Assembly (NCBI GenBank): GCA_015143295.1
Contig: CM026568.1
Coordinates: forward strand, 37,518,441-37,582,440
Source of the DNA: Tetracentron sinense
Lineage: Eukaryota; Streptophyta; Magnoliopsida; Trochodendrales; Trochodendraceae
Length of the DNA: 64,000 nt
Reading direction: 5' to 3'
Shown: piece after piece, positions 47,745-60,700 of the stretch
Numbering within the stretch: position 1 is the stretch's first letter
Layout: each line of letters starts with the position of its first letter
Notes under the pieces: model-generated
What the model saw: only the letters and a program-made list of their open reading frames with translations
Told to the model about the DNA's origin: nothing
The model's database searches: none
Position numbers and translations under genes: made by a program

Positions 47745-48058
47745 CGTTGCTGGATGCTGGATGTTGTCTTTTCGCACTTAGGCGCACAGCGTGGCATTGA
47801 TTTAGAAAACAAATCTGAACCCAAAAGAGCGAGTGAATGAATTATGGCAGCATTTTATGCTGGTTTCCCCGAAACTATGCCCGTTAGAAATATGAACAGG
47901 CCGCTGCCATTATAGCAGGATTTTATGCCATTTGACGGTGAGCCAGTGAGATCAGAGATGCAGAGAAAACCCTAACTATTTCTTTTGAGAGGGGCAGGGG
48001 CACTTATGTCAGAAAAATGAGGCTGGCTATAGAAAAGTTAAGTTTTGAAAATGGGGTC
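47745..48058 (+). promoter_or_regulatory. SIEL upstream region
   Basis: A stretch of about 300 bp between the MULE-like element and the TATA box. It has a loosely repeated phrase (GGCAGCATTTTATGC and TAGCAGGATTTTATGCC). No specific factor site is claimed. Confidence 0.4.
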
Positions 48059-48066
48059 TATATAAG
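48059..48066 (+). promoter_or_regulatory. TATA box of the SIEL-like gene
   Basis: TATATAAG lies about 33 bp before a purine-rich leader (about 48092-48142) that ends in a good donor, TAGCTG/GTAAGT. The next acceptor, TTCATCAG at 48694, precedes the start-codon exon. The 5'UTR intron is 48143-48694. Confidence 0.7.
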
Positions 48067-48374
48067 ACCCCCCAACAAACCCCGAGTGTATCAAGGGAAA
48101 AAACCCAAAAGATAAACTCCTCCGCTCTCACTACAGTAGCTGGTAAGTTTTCTTCCTCCTGCTCCTCCTCGTTAGCTTCTTATTCTTCCTGTTTTACTTC
48201 TTTATTTATTAATATTTTTAAATTTTAGTTCCATGATATGGCTATGCGTTTCCAATATCACTTTATAGTACTTCAAAATAGAACCTAAAAATGGCTTAAT
48301 TGCTTCAATAGAATCAGTTAATTCGGTGCTGAGTTTACTCAAATTGGCCCCTCATCGAATGTTAATTGAAATTC

Positions 48375-48660
48375 AGTTTCTTTTTTTCCATTTTTTTAGT
48401 GGAATATTTCCAATCAAAGTATAAACCCCACTTAATGGAATAGACAATTTAGCACCTACATACATCATACTCATCAAACCCAAGTGAAAAACACTTCTTA
48501 TAGCCCCCCCCCCCCCTGAAAATCAATTTCTTTTTTCCATGTTTCTAGTGGAATATTTCCAATCAACGTATAAACCCCACTTAATGGAATAGAAAATTTA
48601 GCATCTACATTCACATACTCACCAAAAGTTAATTTTTTTTTTTGAGGGGGGGAAATACAA
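48375..48660. repeat. 149-bp tandem duplication in SIEL 5'UTR intron
   Basis: The segment with TAGTGGAATATTTCCAATCA, GTATAAACCCCACTTAATGG and AATTTAGCA...CTACAT occurs twice, 149 bp apart (GGAATATTTCC at 48401 and 48550). The copies are separated by a poly-C run (about 48507-48520). Confidence 0.88.
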
Positions 48661-48705
48661 AAAGAAAATAACAACTAAGATATGTATTCATCAGGAACTT
48701 GAAGC

Positions 48706-51700
48706 ATGACTGACTGCCATCCTGGTCTTGGGCTGAGGAAGGAAGGAGTATTGGAGAAGATTTCTGCAGCTTGCGCCATGGAATGGAGTGTCGAGCTTGA
48801 GAAAGGTCTTCGATCGAGAAAGCCCGGTGAGCAATTTTAATCCCTATTGGTTTGTGTTATTCATTCAATTACATTCCATCAAATTTACTATTTTTAGCTG
48901 GATTTTTTTTTGTTTCTCTATACATTTTAGTTGATATGTTTTATGATAAGCCACATATAGATGACAATAAATCTGTAAAGTGGACCCTACTCGAGACGGC
49001 GAGTCTCCTGAATTGTAGCCCTAACAATAACATTCCACTTGAATCAAATTGAATCGCCTCAAAAGATATTACAGACCCATTTACATTTATTGAATTTTCT
49101 ATGGTTTTGGTTCCTTTTAATTTGTCTGGAAATGCTGGTTTGAACCTGAGCTAATGGACCTTCAGTCATAGAGAGATTGCTTACATTACATGTTTGCAGA
49201 TGTTAAAATGATTTGATTACTATGGAGAGTCTTCATTTCAGGTCGACCGGTTGAGGCTATATTACAGCTTGGCCCTAGACTTGTGCAGTGGAGCAGAGAC
49301 CCCAGCCTTACTATGGGGGTATTGAACATGTTTGGTTTAGTTCCAGGAGAGGATAGGCTATATGCAAACACGATCTTCCTTCGGCTTGCAGATGCGTTTA
49401 GGTCTGGGGACAAACATACCAGGCTCTGTGTTCTAAAGGTTTTCCTATTAGAGCTGAGGCAGCGTAACAAGAAGGGTAAACGATACAATGGGATTCTTGC
49501 GAAGCATAGGGTACATAACCATTTAGAACTGCTCAAAAGAGTAAAGGTAGTTTTTGACACTGGCGATGTTGAATCAAGAGTGTTGGCTTTACGTCTCTTC
49601 GGTTGTTGGTCTGATATCGCAAAGGATAGTGCTGAAATACGCTATATGATACTGTCAAGTTTGGGTTCATGTCATGTTTTGGAGGTGAGGTTAGTATCTC
49701 TTGCCTGCATCCATAACTTTTTTTTAGTTCCTAAACTCAACTGTGGTTCTACTTATTGATTTTGTTCTTTTATTCACAAGGTTCTCTTATTCATATATTG
49801 TTGGATTTTTAGGAAAAACAAGGACTCATTTCTTTTTGAGAAAATCTAAGGTATCCATTAGGTTGATATATGCCAAAAAATTGACCGGATCATTAGTCAG
49901 AACATATGTCCAGGAAGAATGCGATTGACAGTCCAAGAGATAGTATATAGAATAGATGATGAGATTTTGTCAGACCGATGATGATGTAGGAGATTTACAT
50001 GGGATCCATCAAATAATGAATCACATGCACCTTACGTACCATTGTGCCATTGTTAGAATATACTTACAAAGTACCCAACGAGTACCATATTTTTTTAATC
50101 AGTGGATAATTTGATTTAGGGGCATGTCATTGTCAAGTTAAAAGCTTAATTCTATCAATAACTTTTTTTCTTTAATGTTTTTTTTTTCAATCTATACTTT
50201 ATTGCTCTTTCCTCATCATGAAGATGCCCTTACATGGACAAATGACCGGAATTGCTCACATATGATTGGTTTCTACAGGTAAAAGCATCCTTATTTGCTG
50301 CAGGTTGCTTTTGTGAGTTGTCAGAGGACTTTGCATCTGCTGTATTGGAGAGACTGATTAATATGGCGACCTCATCAAATACATCCTCTACAGTAAGGCT
50401 TGCAGGGGCGCGTGCTTTTGCTAAAATGGGGTGCTCATCTTTACTTACAAGTAGAGCTTACAAGGTGCTGCATCTCTTCCACTTCCATGTCATATCTAGA
50501 GTAAACATGCATAGACACTTCTTTTATGAGTTTACATATAAGCAAGGGATGTCCTTGCCCCATTCTGTCCCCATGGGCTTGATCCTTGATGATCAAAGGC
50601 ATCCGTGGGCAATGATTCATGTATTACGTGACATGCATAAGATGATAAACACTTGACTGTCGGACAAGCTCATGAAACTCTGTGTGCGCGTGTGTTTGTG
50701 TGAATTTTATTAATGAAAAATATCTGGACATTATTCCATACTGATCTGTATTATATTGTACAATATCCATTGGTTTTTACGGTGTCAGGCACATGCTCCA
50801 GTATTGATATTATCATCTTTGTTTGTGAGGACAGCTATATATAGGGCTTTAAACGGGGTGTATAATCAAACTAGATAGTAGATCATGCGAATTAAATTCT
50901 ATTACACTATCCGACTATCTGAATTTGAGTCGATATCCTATGGATAGTGAAATAGAGGATTTGTATTTGACTTTGATTAAAATATTCGAATTCAGATATT
51001 ATCTGATTATTTTAATAATTATTTAAAGAAGACCCCCCAAAATGAAAAAATATATATATAAATAAATAATTAAGTTACTATTTTATCCATATTTATATTA
51101 ATTTTTTAAAATATGTTTTAGGATTCTGTGAAAAATACAAATTAAATATTGAATTTTTACTCTTATGAATGAACTTTCTTATATATATATATATACACAT
51201 ATTGTAGTTGGTCGGATATTTAACGAATCGGATATACCAATATCCGAATCCCATTTGATTACAAATGAATAGTAAAAGTCCTATTCGAATTCGCTCTGCC
51301 GATTATCTATTCGGATAATTATCCGGATATGAATCGGATACGGATAATATCAGTATCCGCTGACTGTCCTAGCTATATGGTTGAGGAGAGAACTCTGTTA
51401 TCATAAACATATACACACACATAGGAGCAGAGCCAGGATTTTCTTGTATGGAGACAAGCGATGGTCGATTGATAATGTTAGTAATTGCTTTGCTGCAATT
51501 CTTTACCCATTACAAATGACAAAAGAGAAGAAAATATTTTAATTTAATGGACACTAAAAATTTAAAAATATCTATCGTTTTCACTGAAAATTTATTCCTT
51601 AATTACAATAGAGATTTATTTTATAATTGTCCTCGACTGGTTTTCATATTTTGGAACTGTTAAATGATTGCCTCATTATCGATGCTATTAAATATGTCTG

Positions 51701-54700
51701 TCTCGATGTATATGACCAATCAATCATTCATTCATTCACTCATCTCCCATTTGATTGTGTAGTTAGTCTTTACGATCTTCATAGCAGAAAATGCCCTCTC
51801 AACAGTGGCAGTGACAACTAGTAGGATTAGCGCAAGTTTAATCAACAAGTACACTAGTGGATATAATGATTTTTTCCGTCTTAACCATCTTCTTAGAAAG
51901 GCCGCTGATTCCTTTCACTTATGGAAATTCACTGTTGGAGCACATATCATTAATGTAAGTCCCAAGCTGTTTGTCTAGTGCCATGAGATCAATTGCTAAA
52001 ATTTCAACTGGATAAAGTTTAGTGAGACAGATCAATTTTTGCTTGTTGAAAGCGCAAAAATGAATCACTTGGATACGAAAAGGAGTGATTGAATGTTTAC
52101 TTCGGTAAAACGATTGTTGAGCTCTTGAAGTTGCATATCAATGGTAGTATAGAACAATTCGGCACAATAATGATGTAGGTTTGTGAGTTTTTGTGCCAAA
52201 TGATGACATTTAGTTTGACACAAAATGAAGAAACTTTAGTGAGGAGACAATCCCACCCATTATCTCTCATCATTTGTGATTCCCAATATACTTTTCATCA
52301 AATGTAGCTCAACTACGAAAATAAAAGACTGCATAATAGGCCACATGCTTCAGTTCTTTGTTTCGAGTTTAAACCATCTTCCACGACAATCTCAAGCACG
52401 TTAATCACAAAGGAAAACATGACAATCAAGCTGATCAGTGTACCATAGTGGAAGCCCCAAGTGTATTCCCAACCAGTTTTAGGCTAGTCTCTTGATTTAG
52501 GCTCAGTCTGCTTGGAAGTTCACCACTCTTGAGAGCTTCAATGACCTTAGAAACTTGTTTCTCTCGAAGAATGTCGCGGTGTTTGCATGAGGCTCCAAGC
52601 CTCCAACAATACTGCACATTAAAAACCAAGCTGAAGAGCAAGGCGTTTGAATGTGCTTTGTTACAACGACAAGTGCAAACGAAGTTGATGCGCGAAGAAT
52701 CCATCTGGATGTTTTTGCCCGGTTCCAATTCTTGGGCGATTTGGAAGGAGAGGAATGGTCGTGTTTTTGATAATTCCTCTTCTATTGTTCAACGGATCTT
52801 ATCACGGGTGCAGCGTTCGATTGTGGATTGGAGCTCTTCTAGTTCGATGGGTCAAGAAGTGAGGGATGCCCTTTTCTCTTGAGGACAACTAGCAGTCTTA
52901 TTTTGGTCTTATTGTTTTCTTTTTCAGTTTGCTCTCTTTTTTAGTTTACATCTCTGTAAACTGCTTTTATTTATCTATATTATATGAGTTACTGATCAAA
53001 AAAAATGAACATAAAACGCTGACTCATTCTCATCCTGTCATTCATGATGAGTGTTTTGATGCCGTTGAACTCACTTTGCATTTACTGGCCCCATCATGAC
53101 CTTTCCACACAATCTTGCTGTACTCAATCCATGCTTGGAAAATAGTTCATCAGTCGTTGCTTTGAGTGATACAACAGTGGTTTTAGTAATATGTATGATG
53201 CCTTAAAAAGGCTTTGTCACAGATCCCCGCATGTCTACATAACGTAAAACAACAACCATTTGTTCTTTGGTCGATATATCACGAAATTGATCAATTAAAA
53301 ATATCAAATAAGACATCTCCAACCTCATTGTCATTAACAAGAAATTACAAAAGTTCAAGAATTTTTCGTGGTTGATTGAGTCTACATTGGACTTGTTCGG
53401 AGGAGTAGGTTCGTCTTCTTTTTCTTGTGCTCCTAAGTGGGTAAGTACGGACTCACGCTGTTGGAAAGCCTGAGAGTTCAAGGTTGTATCAATTTGTGCT
53501 GCTCCTAAACGCTCGAAGACCCAAGTACCTTGTATTGGTGGGGCAAGTCAGTCAAAGACAGATGCATGAGCTGAGGTGACTTCGTCTTTACAATCGTCGG
53601 CTACTTGCACTGTAATGTGCTGAGTAGAGACTTTCTCCTTTACTGAGATTTTGATTGGTGCTTGGGGTATAGAGCCGACACCCTGACGGTTGATTATGAA
53701 CTTTTCTCCTCTTGGAACGAGTTGGGCCTGCACTTCTGTGAGGCCATGGATTTGGTCAAGAGGTTGAAGTTTGCCTAAGCGTATAGGTTCACCTTTTCCA
53801 TATCTAGCTGCTTCAAAGAGTTTTTGTCTTAGCTCCGTACCAACTCTCTGAACTTGCTTGGGATGAGATGCCTTCCTCTTCTTCAAACTTTACTGTAGAT
53901 GAGACAAATCCAACAATTGGTGGCCTTATAATTGTGGATTTAACGAGTGGTGCTGCTGGAAGAATTAACTCATCTCGCAAAGTGTTTAGGTTGGTTTTTG
54001 AAAAAGTACAGTTGGTCTCCGTAGTCATTGACTCAAAAGGAAGTTATCCCGGCTTTTGACGTGATTGCGGAATGTATCGAAGCACTGAGATTGGACTGGA
54101 GATGTTTGTAGAGCTCGTTGTTGACTTGCTCGTTTCCTCTCCTTTTGATACTTTTTGAGCTTTCTCATCCTTTTGGGACTTGGGGGACGGAACAATTTCA
54201 GCTTCCTTTCCTTTGTTGATGTCGAGTTTGTTAGAAAATGACATCGAAGTTGGAAGTGCTTCCGAGAGGACTTCAGTCTCCGTGTAGAACTTAACATTAG
54301 CAAAGTGTGTTTCAGTCTTCTCAAAAGGTCGACTCTCAACAACAATCTTTCTCTGCACACCATCTTTGTGATACTTGAAGCATTGATGCCATTTAGATGG
54401 AACCACACCTGTCTCGTGTAACCAGGGACGACCAAGAAGCAAGTGGTATGATGTCTTGCAATCAATGACATGAGAATACTTCGGACTCCAAGTCTTCGAT
54501 TGTGAGCTTTAAGCGGACCATTCCGATGACTCTCTGCCCCCCTTGGTTGAAGCCATGGATCACCAGCCTGCTTCGACAAAATTGATTTGGAGAGATCCCG
54601 ACTTGCCTCATCGTGCGGATGGACATGATATTGACAGCGGACCTGCAGTCAAGAAGAATGCGCTGAACTTTGTGTTATTTAATGGATCCTATGACATACA

Positions 54701-57700
54701 ATGACCTGTTGTAAGGATAAGAACCAAGTTGTAGGTCTTCATCGTCGAAGGTGATGGTGGCCATGCAAGAGGCACTAGCCCCTGACTTCCTTTGAGCCCA
54801 ATCCTTTCCCTTGTACTTGTCGGGATTGGTCAAGGCTTGAGCTAGGCTGAGCCGAGTCTTCTTCGGTAGTTGTAAGGCCTCAAAGAGACTCAAGTGTATT
54901 GACGTCTCTTCGATGTTAGAGGTATCATCTTCTCCTTTGGATGCTCATCTTCATGAAGTAAAGGGGATGACTGGTTGGCAGGTACATCGTTCACTTGTTC
55001 TTCTGATGTGTCTGACTCGACCTGATAACATGCGACAGTGTAAGCTAGCTCTTGTTGCTGTCTTTGGAGAAACCACTTTGGTATGAAGTTGCCAAATGTG
55101 ATTGTCAAAGGAGGGAACTGCTGAAAAATCTTTTCAGGATCAGCAGGAGGTACTTTGAATGCTTTTTTCTTTACTACTTTCTTCTTCTTCTTTGACTTGA
55201 CTCCTGAACGAGTCTTTCTTTTGGTCCGCTTTGCTCTTTGATGAAGAGGAGGCGGTGGATGTTGCACGCGTCGTCGCCGTCGTGTAACCAATGTCCAACC
55301 GTCATCATCGATGAGAGAAGATTCCTCTACTGACTCTCGTTCAATTTTTGTAGGGAGACATCGTTGTTGCTGATGTGGCTGAGACAATGGAATTTTCCTT
55401 GGATTGATACTACCACCGATGTTGAATGGGGGATGCCAGAGTCGAGAGTTCCAGCTATGACTTGATTTAAATTTTGTGGCGGCAATGGTGCCTTCATTTC
55501 TTGAGGAGGCAGCATTGCTACAGATGATGAAAGTGGAACCAAAATGAGGTTGAAAGACCCGAAGGCAACACTCGTCATATTCGAGGCTGCCCCATCATTG
55601 ACTGAGTCAAGGTCAATTTTTCCTTATCGAGCTAGGTCTATAATCTTTTCTTTGAGGACGAAATATTTTCCAACCAGATGACTGATCAGTTGGTGGTATC
55701 GACAGTATCTTGGGTCTTCATTGCGACCTGCTTCCTTTGAACGTTTAGAGGTTGACAATTCAATCAATTTTAGTCTTTTCAGTTGATCAAGCATGGCAGA
55801 TACCTCAGAGTCTGGAAAAGGATATTCTTTTGCCTCGAGTTCCTTGAGTGTCACCTTGCCCTCTATCTTGAGATGTGTCAGCCTTAGGCGGTTCCTGCTT
55901 CTTTTGGCTCGAGATTTTGACCGGCTTGGTGGTAGTAGTGGTGATCATAGCCTCCTTAGTCTTGGAAGGTTTGGATGTGCTCCACTACTTCTTTTCCGAC
56001 TTGTAAGAATCACTCGGTCGTGGATCCCCATGTGCGGTTATACTGAGCTCCATGTCATGAGCCCGTGTAGCCAATTCTTCGAAATAATGAGGCTTAATCC
56101 CTTTGAGGATGTAAAGAAGCCCCTAATGCATCCTTTGGATGCGCATCTCAATAGCAGATGGTTCAAAAAGACAATCCTTGCAGTTGAGAGAAAGATTCCT
56201 CCACCTATCGATGTAGTCAATGACAGGTTCGTCTTTTAATTGTCGTACAACATCAAGTTCTACCATGGTCACTGTCCTTCTGGTGTTGTAGAAGTGGTTG
56301 AGAAACTCGCGCTCCAGTTGATCCCAACTGTCAATGTTGCCCGACTCTAGATCGGTATCCAGTTGAACGCATTTCCTTTGAGGGAGCGTACAAACTGCTT
56401 CACCATAAAGTCTTCATATGTGCCGACATTATTGCATGTTTCGATAAAGTGGTCAACGTGTTGCTTTAGATTGCCTTTTCCATTGAACTACTAAAACTTT
56501 GGCGGTTGATATCCTGTCGAGAAGCGCATTTGCTCAATGCGTTGAGAGTATGACTTGACATATACCAAGGAAGAATGTGACACACCCCGTACTGAGTGCA
56601 AATGGTATCGGTGATCATTGCTTGCAGCTGTTGGATGGAGAGCGAAGCAATTGATGCTTGGTGACTATTCGAAGTGGGATCTCGCGAGCTGGATGTATTC
56701 CGGTTTTGTTCCTTTACATCACGATGTCCTTGGAGAGTGAACCCCTTGTTTTCTTCCTCTGCTTCACGAGGTCCTCGGAGACTGAACCCAGGGGATTTGT
56801 TGGCTCTTGATTGGATTCATCTGCTTGGTTATTTTGTTCTAAGCTGCTTACCAGGTCAGCAATCTGGGCATCTTTGTCCTCAACTGCCTTTGTTAAATTT
56901 GCGATGACGTTAGGCATTTGTGTGACCTGCTCTTCAACCGTCACTGCTTCCATCATCATGGCTGATCTGATGGAGGTATGTGTCTCAGAATTTGAATAAC
57001 TCTGATTATGCAATTCTTTGGAGGCTCGACCTTGAGAAGGGGAGGTCACGAAAGACGTTGACCCTGCGCTAGACTGCGCATCAGAAGGCTGACTGGAGGA
57101 CATATCCTCAAGCATCCTGGCCCGCGCAGCCTTAGCCATTTGCGTCGTTTTGGAGACGCGTTGCTTGCGATGGTGGGAGAGGGCCCCAACCAAGTAAGAG
57201 GTGCCAGACTGCGTCATATGACGTGTCGCTCGCGGATCATTGTTGGTAGCCGGTATAGATTCAGGTCCAGAAGAGGTTGTGTTCCTCATTCCATGGAGAG
57301 CGGGGGTTGCAACAACAATTCTCTTGGGGGCTGCAACAATTGTTCTCTTAGGGGCCATTGATGCTGCTAGATTGTTTGTTGACTGAAAGATGAGAGGGTA
57401 GAGAGAGTCCCACCGGGCGTGCCAGAAATTTGTCAACACAAAATTTCGCGGACGAAATAATAAATGAACAAAATATTTATTTATTTAGAATATGGTACAA
57501 CTCTCAAGAATCCTCTGATTATCAATCAGAATTTTCTGAAGTAGAAGATGAGGGCCGATGCGTGATCTTGCTCTTCTTTGAATGTGTTGATGTGACTTTT
57601 CTTTTCTTCCAGGCTTCGCGCTTGATCAGAGAGAAAGTAATTCTCGAGGAGAATTGGTTTCTTTGTAGCTTTGTCTTCTCTGGAATGCTTTGATTTCTTT

Positions 57701-60700
57701 TCTCTCAAGACTTAATGATTTCTTCTGAATTCTCTTCTTTTGCTTCTTCTGAAATGTCTCCTCCAAATCTCTAGCTTTGAGTTTTATTTATAGATTTTTA
57801 GAGATAAGGATTCTAAGAGTCTCAATCCATTTAGTAATTTAAGGGACTTAGGAGACTTTGATGGGTCTCACCCATTTAGAGATAAGGATTTCAAGAGTCC
57901 CACTCCATTTAGTGGTTTAAGGGACTGAGGAGACTTTGATGGGTCTCACCTATTTTCTTGGGTATTGAGTCCATACTAAGGTTTATTGTGTTGCCGGATC
58001 GACCCATTTGTTGAATCTGTGACCCATTTGAATTTGGACTTGGGTTTTGGGTTTATGGGTTTCCTACTTCGTGCCCAAACCCCGAGCTATAAGAGGCCCA
58101 TGCCTTGTCATTAGGCCCAATTTAAATGTATAGGGCTTTAAAATAATTTTAGGCTCTTTGTACAATTTTACGGGTGTGTAGGGACCTTTGTTTAAAATTG
58201 AAAAATTTTAGGGTTCTACAGTCCTAAATGTCTAAACTCTGCATGGCCCATCCAATCATTACTAGGTACCCTTTGATTAATGGGACACGTCTCGAGGAGT
58301 ATATAATAATATTAATATTTGAGTTTGGTATCTTTATCATCTGATTGAGAAAACTCAAGATCAAAGAGGAAGAATGGTCCATTGAGAATGCACATATTAT
58401 TATTCTTTTCTTTTTCTTACAAGTGGATTAGGGAGTTGAGGTGATGAATTTTTTATGCAAGTTTAACCATAGTGATAGTCAGGGTTTGGGAATAATTCGG
58501 CAAGAGTCAAGTTTGAAAATATTTGGGAAAAAAAGGGGAACATTGAGGAAAAAATAAATAATTATAAAAAGATATCCAACAATTTGATTAAATACTAATC
58601 ATAATATACAATATAAGTAGTTTATTTTGTAGAACTAAACAAATTATTGTGAAATTCGCGAATAATTCGGGAAAATTCACAAAACCCACGAATAATTCGG
58701 CAAACATAAAATTCGAAGAATAATTTGGCACACCTAAAATTCGCGACTAATAGGCGATTTTTTCAAAAAATTGGAGAATTTTGTTACTATGAGTGTAACC
58801 AGTCGTCAAAAGACCCCCTTTATTCTCAAACTGTATAAAAAATGAGGTCTTCTCTACTTTAAACACATGAGTACATGACCATGGGATAAAAAGAGAAAAA
58901 CACGCTATCTCGAAATTAAAAAAAATTCGGGAGCCTACCCAAATTTCTCATTTTGTTTAGGAATCCCTCTCATTATTCAGCAAACCGCGACGAGAGTAGG
59001 ATCCCAAACTACTTTGGAAGAAAAAGTAGAGGATAGTCAAATATCACATTAAATGCTTGAATAAAAAGAACTAAACTATGAAGGAAAGAAATGGTGTATG
59101 AACTATGACGTACCTTATTACAGAAGATGAGCTCCTCAACCACTAAAGTGTTCTTCTAGCACTCTTCCAAATTTTAAGGGGCCTTCAAGGTGAGGACTTG
59201 GGTGCTCTTCACATGCAAATTTGTCAGCTGTAGGATAGTGACATTTAGGAAGTCTCATAAGGACAAAAGCATGTGGAAATGGGGTCTTTCCCATAGTATC
59301 ACTTGCGCATTAATCCGGGATTATAGAATTGTCACTAACACTAAAATGAGGGCATGGTTGATCACCATGAAAATGAGCACTAAAAAACAAAGACTCATAT
59401 GATCTACGAAAAACAAGAGATTTATGTGCGGATGTTTGATTATGGACCAGTGAAGGTTACCTTGAACTCCTTCATTCCCTTCAAATATTAACTTTTACTA
59501 AATTGGCGGGAAAAATTTCCAAAAGAAAAAGAAAAGAGAAATCTAAGATATGAAAATTTTGACTTGCTCTGATTTGAACATGAAAGTACTGTTTAGGATT
59601 GAATGAAACTTCTATAATGATGCCTATCGTGGGAGATACTTTCATTCTCACAAACGAGAGAATGACACCCTATATAACTTATAAGACTAACTATATAAAG
59701 AAAAGAGTGGAAAAATTAAACAAAAGTAATCAAAAAAAGTTTATAGCGACAAAAAATCTCTATGGGATCCTAATCCTAGACACCAAATAAAAAAGAACTA
59801 GATAACTATGTCTAGACATTCATTTTATCCATAATCAACTAATCAAGAACTCAAAGGAAATTCCCTATGTGATCTGAAACACCTTTTTTTTTCCCATCAT
59901 TTTCGTGAAGCGACTCCTTTTATCCTCAAAACCGTATCAAAAGGAGAGTATTCTCTTCTTCAAATACACTATCTCAAATTAAAAAGTAACTACGGAGCTC
60001 TAAATCCTAAGGGGAAGTCTCCCCAAATTTTCACTTTTCATGAATCCTTCTTATTATTTAGGAAACCGCATCAAGAGTAGGATCTTAAACTACTATTGAA
60101 GAAAAAGGAGAGGCTTTTCTAATATCATACCCAAAATTTGAATAAAAAATTAAATTATAAGTAAAGAAGGGAGTTATGAACTTTGACATGCATTGTCGCA
60201 AAAGACAAGCTCTTCAGTCACTCTTCAAGCGTTTCTCTATCGCTCTTCCAAATTTCAAGAGGTCTTCAAGGTGAAGACCCAGGTGCTCTAAGCTTTGAGT
60301 AATCTTGGGGTAGGAGTCCAGGGTGTCAACAAATATGGAGGAGCGAATTCAAATAGTAATTTTACTATCCATTTATACTCAGATACAAATTCAGATATTG
60401 TGATATATAATTCGATAAATATCTTATTGATTGTTAAAAATATTTTTATATGCATATACATAATTTATTATAAGACTAAAATACCCTTATTAATAGGCAC
60501 TTTTTATATACTTTTAAGACATCAAGTTGTTAATTTCAATATAAACAAGGATAAAATTAATTTGGCGTTTTAAAATAAAATTTATGTATCCTTTGACATT
60601 TTTTCTTTTAGTTTCTTTTAAATTAATCGGATAATCTAATATTACCCGAGTTCGAATATTTTAATCAAGGTTGTTAAATCGTAATCGAATCGTAAAATCG

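Noticed and set aside
58803..60300. Complete LTR retrotransposon with two LTRs
   Set aside because: The two repeats align only loosely, no primer-binding site, polypurine tract or protein lies between them, and ends are not TG...CA. They are kept as an old direct repeat.
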